Shown piece by piece: positions 6,718 through 7,597 of a stretch of DNA of 7,597 bases. Source of the DNA: Bacteroidia bacterium (GTDB lineage Bacteria > Bacteroidota > Bacteroidia > Cytophagales > Cyclobacteriaceae); NCBI GenBank assembly GCA_016650355.1, contig JAENVX010000014.1, forward strand, positions 1 to 7,597. The letters are read 5' to 3'. The stretch's first letter is position 1. Every line of letters begins with the position of its first letter. The translations under genes were made by a program, and so were the position numbers. The notes under the pieces are model-generated. The model saw only the letters and a list, made by a program, of their open reading frames with translations, did no database searches and was not told the DNA's origin.

Positions 6718-6876
6718 AGAAAATTGAGTCGCTTTGAAGAATTAAAGCATGCGGAGATTGCAGAGCAATTAAACAATTCAATCAAAACGGTTGAGAATCA
6801 TATGGGCAAGGCATTAAAAATACTGCGTGGTTTTTCTACATTAGCCTGCAAAATGAATTCAGGCCTATGCTATTAG
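6718..6876 (+). pseudogene. 3' remnant of an ECF RNA polymerase sigma factor gene (region 4 only)
   Basis: From 6721 to 6828 the frame reads KLSRFEELKHAEIAEQL and then NNSIKTVENHMGKALKILR. This is the sigma-70 region 4 helix-turn-helix in the form typical of Bacteroidota ECF sigma factors. Region 2 and the whole N-terminal half, about 150 residues, are absent, and an in-frame stop at 6715-6717 blocks any upstream extension. No plausible start precedes the helix-turn-helix. After ILR the frame diverges (GFSTLACKMNSGLCY) and stops at 6874-6876, inside the start of coaX. A piece resembling an ECF sequence upstream of LSRF (KKIE at 6716-6727) lies in another frame, which hints at a small deletion. 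It is most likely a dead fragment left by deletion or rearrangement. Loss of an intact copy through an assembly error is less likely but possible. Confidence 0.72.
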
Positions 6877-7597
6877 CTTTCGATATTGGTAACAGTGACA
6901 TCACCATTGGGTTATGGTCAGATAAAGAGTGGAAACACGTTTGGCGTATTCCCTCAAAAGTGGACCAGCCTGAGTTATATTACGGAGTAAAAATACGAGA
7001 CTTTTTTCTGGAGGCGATAATAGCAGTTGATCGAGTGGAGACAATTGTACTAAGTAGTGTCGTACCAGGCCTTACAGACAAAATAAAAAGTGTCATCAAG
7101 CAGATTTACCAAAAGGAGCCCATCCTACTTGGTCCATCCGTTTATTCAAAACTTCCACTTAAGGTATTAAATCCTTATGAGATAGGATCAGATCTGGTAG
7201 CAAACGCTATGGCCGCGTACACTAAATTTCAACAGACGTGTATTGTGGTAGATTTTGGAACTGCCCTAACGTTTACCACAGTTTCGGGCGAGGGCGAAAT
7301 ACTTGGTGTTTCAATCGTGCCTGGATTGCGCACCGCCTTAAAATCACTCACACAAAATACAGCTAAGCTTTTTGATGTACCATTGGAGATGCCTGCTTCT
7401 GCGTTGGGCATAAATACGGTAACCGCTATTCAGTCAGGTATTGTGATTGGGTATGAAGGTTTGGTCAAGAATATGGTATTAGCAATACGCACCGAACTAA
7501 AAACCGAGTGCCCTGCTGTTGCCACGGGAGGCCTTTCCTTTGTCATTACTTCCTTGAAAGGGTTTTTCCATGTCGTTGATCCTCATCTCACTTTGGA
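6867..7597 (+). CDS. coaX: Type III pantothenate kinase, partial at the right edge
   Basis: The frame starts at ATG 6867 and stays open to the window end, giving 243 residues of a family usually about 240-270 long, so only the C-terminus is missing. CoaX phosphorylates pantothenate, the first step of coenzyme A synthesis, in the cytoplasm. The ASKHA-fold motifs are in order: DIGNS at 6-10 (phosphate-1 loop, Asp6), NPYEIGSD at 102-109 with Asp109 at the catalytic-base position, VVDFGTALTF at 127-136 (phosphate-2 loop, Asp129), PGL at 152-154 and ATGGLS at 219-224. After Asp109 there is Leu, where many CoaX proteins have Arg (GADR). The MLLAFDIGN start fits the family N-terminus, and only a weak AGG precedes it. 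The first 10 bases overlap the tail of the sigma-factor relic's frame, so that relic may have supplied its present upstream region. Confidence 0.93.
   Translation, partial: MLLAFDIGNSDITIGLWSDKEWKHVWRIPSKVDQPELYYGVKIRDFFLEAIIAVDRVETIVLSSVVPGLTDKIKSVIKQIYQKEPILLGPSVYSKLPLKVLNPYEIGSDLVANAMAAYTKFQQTCIVVDFGTALTFTTVSGEGEILGVSIVPGLRTALKSLTQNTAKLFDVPLEMPASALGINTVTAIQSGIVIGYEGLVKNMVLAIRTELKTECPAVATGGLSFVITSLKGFFHVVDPHLTL

Noticed and set aside
7229..7411. Minus-strand frame of 60 codons
   Set aside because: It is antisense to the conserved phosphate-2 loop of coaX and has no features of its own.

Overview
The window looks like a piece of a Bacteroidota chromosome, most likely Cytophagales or a relative. 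The base composition is moderately AT-rich. Most starts follow A/T-rich leaders without a clear Shine-Dalgarno, one secreted protein has a short signal peptide ending in Ser-Gln, and the ECF sigma factor relic resembles the lineage-expanded Bacteroidota type. This placement is an inference from sequence style, not a database result.

Positions 145-6055 hold five closely packed plus-strand genes in the order SulP, SulP, beta-carbonic anhydrase, SulP, beta-carbonic anhydrase. Gaps are 28, 23, 61 and 12 bases, which suggests one transcription unit. The first SulP (460 aa) is BicA-like in its core and lacks a STAS domain. The other two (516 and 505 aa) are close paralogues of each other and carry short, degenerate STAS-like tails. 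The two carbonic anhydrases belong to different branches: the second matches the E. coli Can type, including the allosteric-bicarbonate triad, and the first does not. The likely joint role is bicarbonate uptake across the inner membrane and interconversion of HCO3- and CO2 in the cytoplasm. No sulfate-assimilation gene is visible to suggest sulfate transport. No carboxysome or Rubisco gene is seen, so a heterotrophic use is likelier (anaplerosis, carboxylases, pH or low-CO2 growth).

Positions 6105-6629 encode, on the minus strand and convergent with the cluster, a small secreted protein with a GTWKGEG motif. It looks like a lipocalin or nitrobindin-like beta-barrel of unknown function. After it comes a decayed 3' fragment of an ECF sigma factor gene (about 6718-6876), which keeps only the region 4 helix-turn-helix. 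Its reading frame overlaps the start of coaX (type III pantothenate kinase, from 6867), which runs off the right edge with 243 codons visible. The first 144 bases hold no gene I can support.
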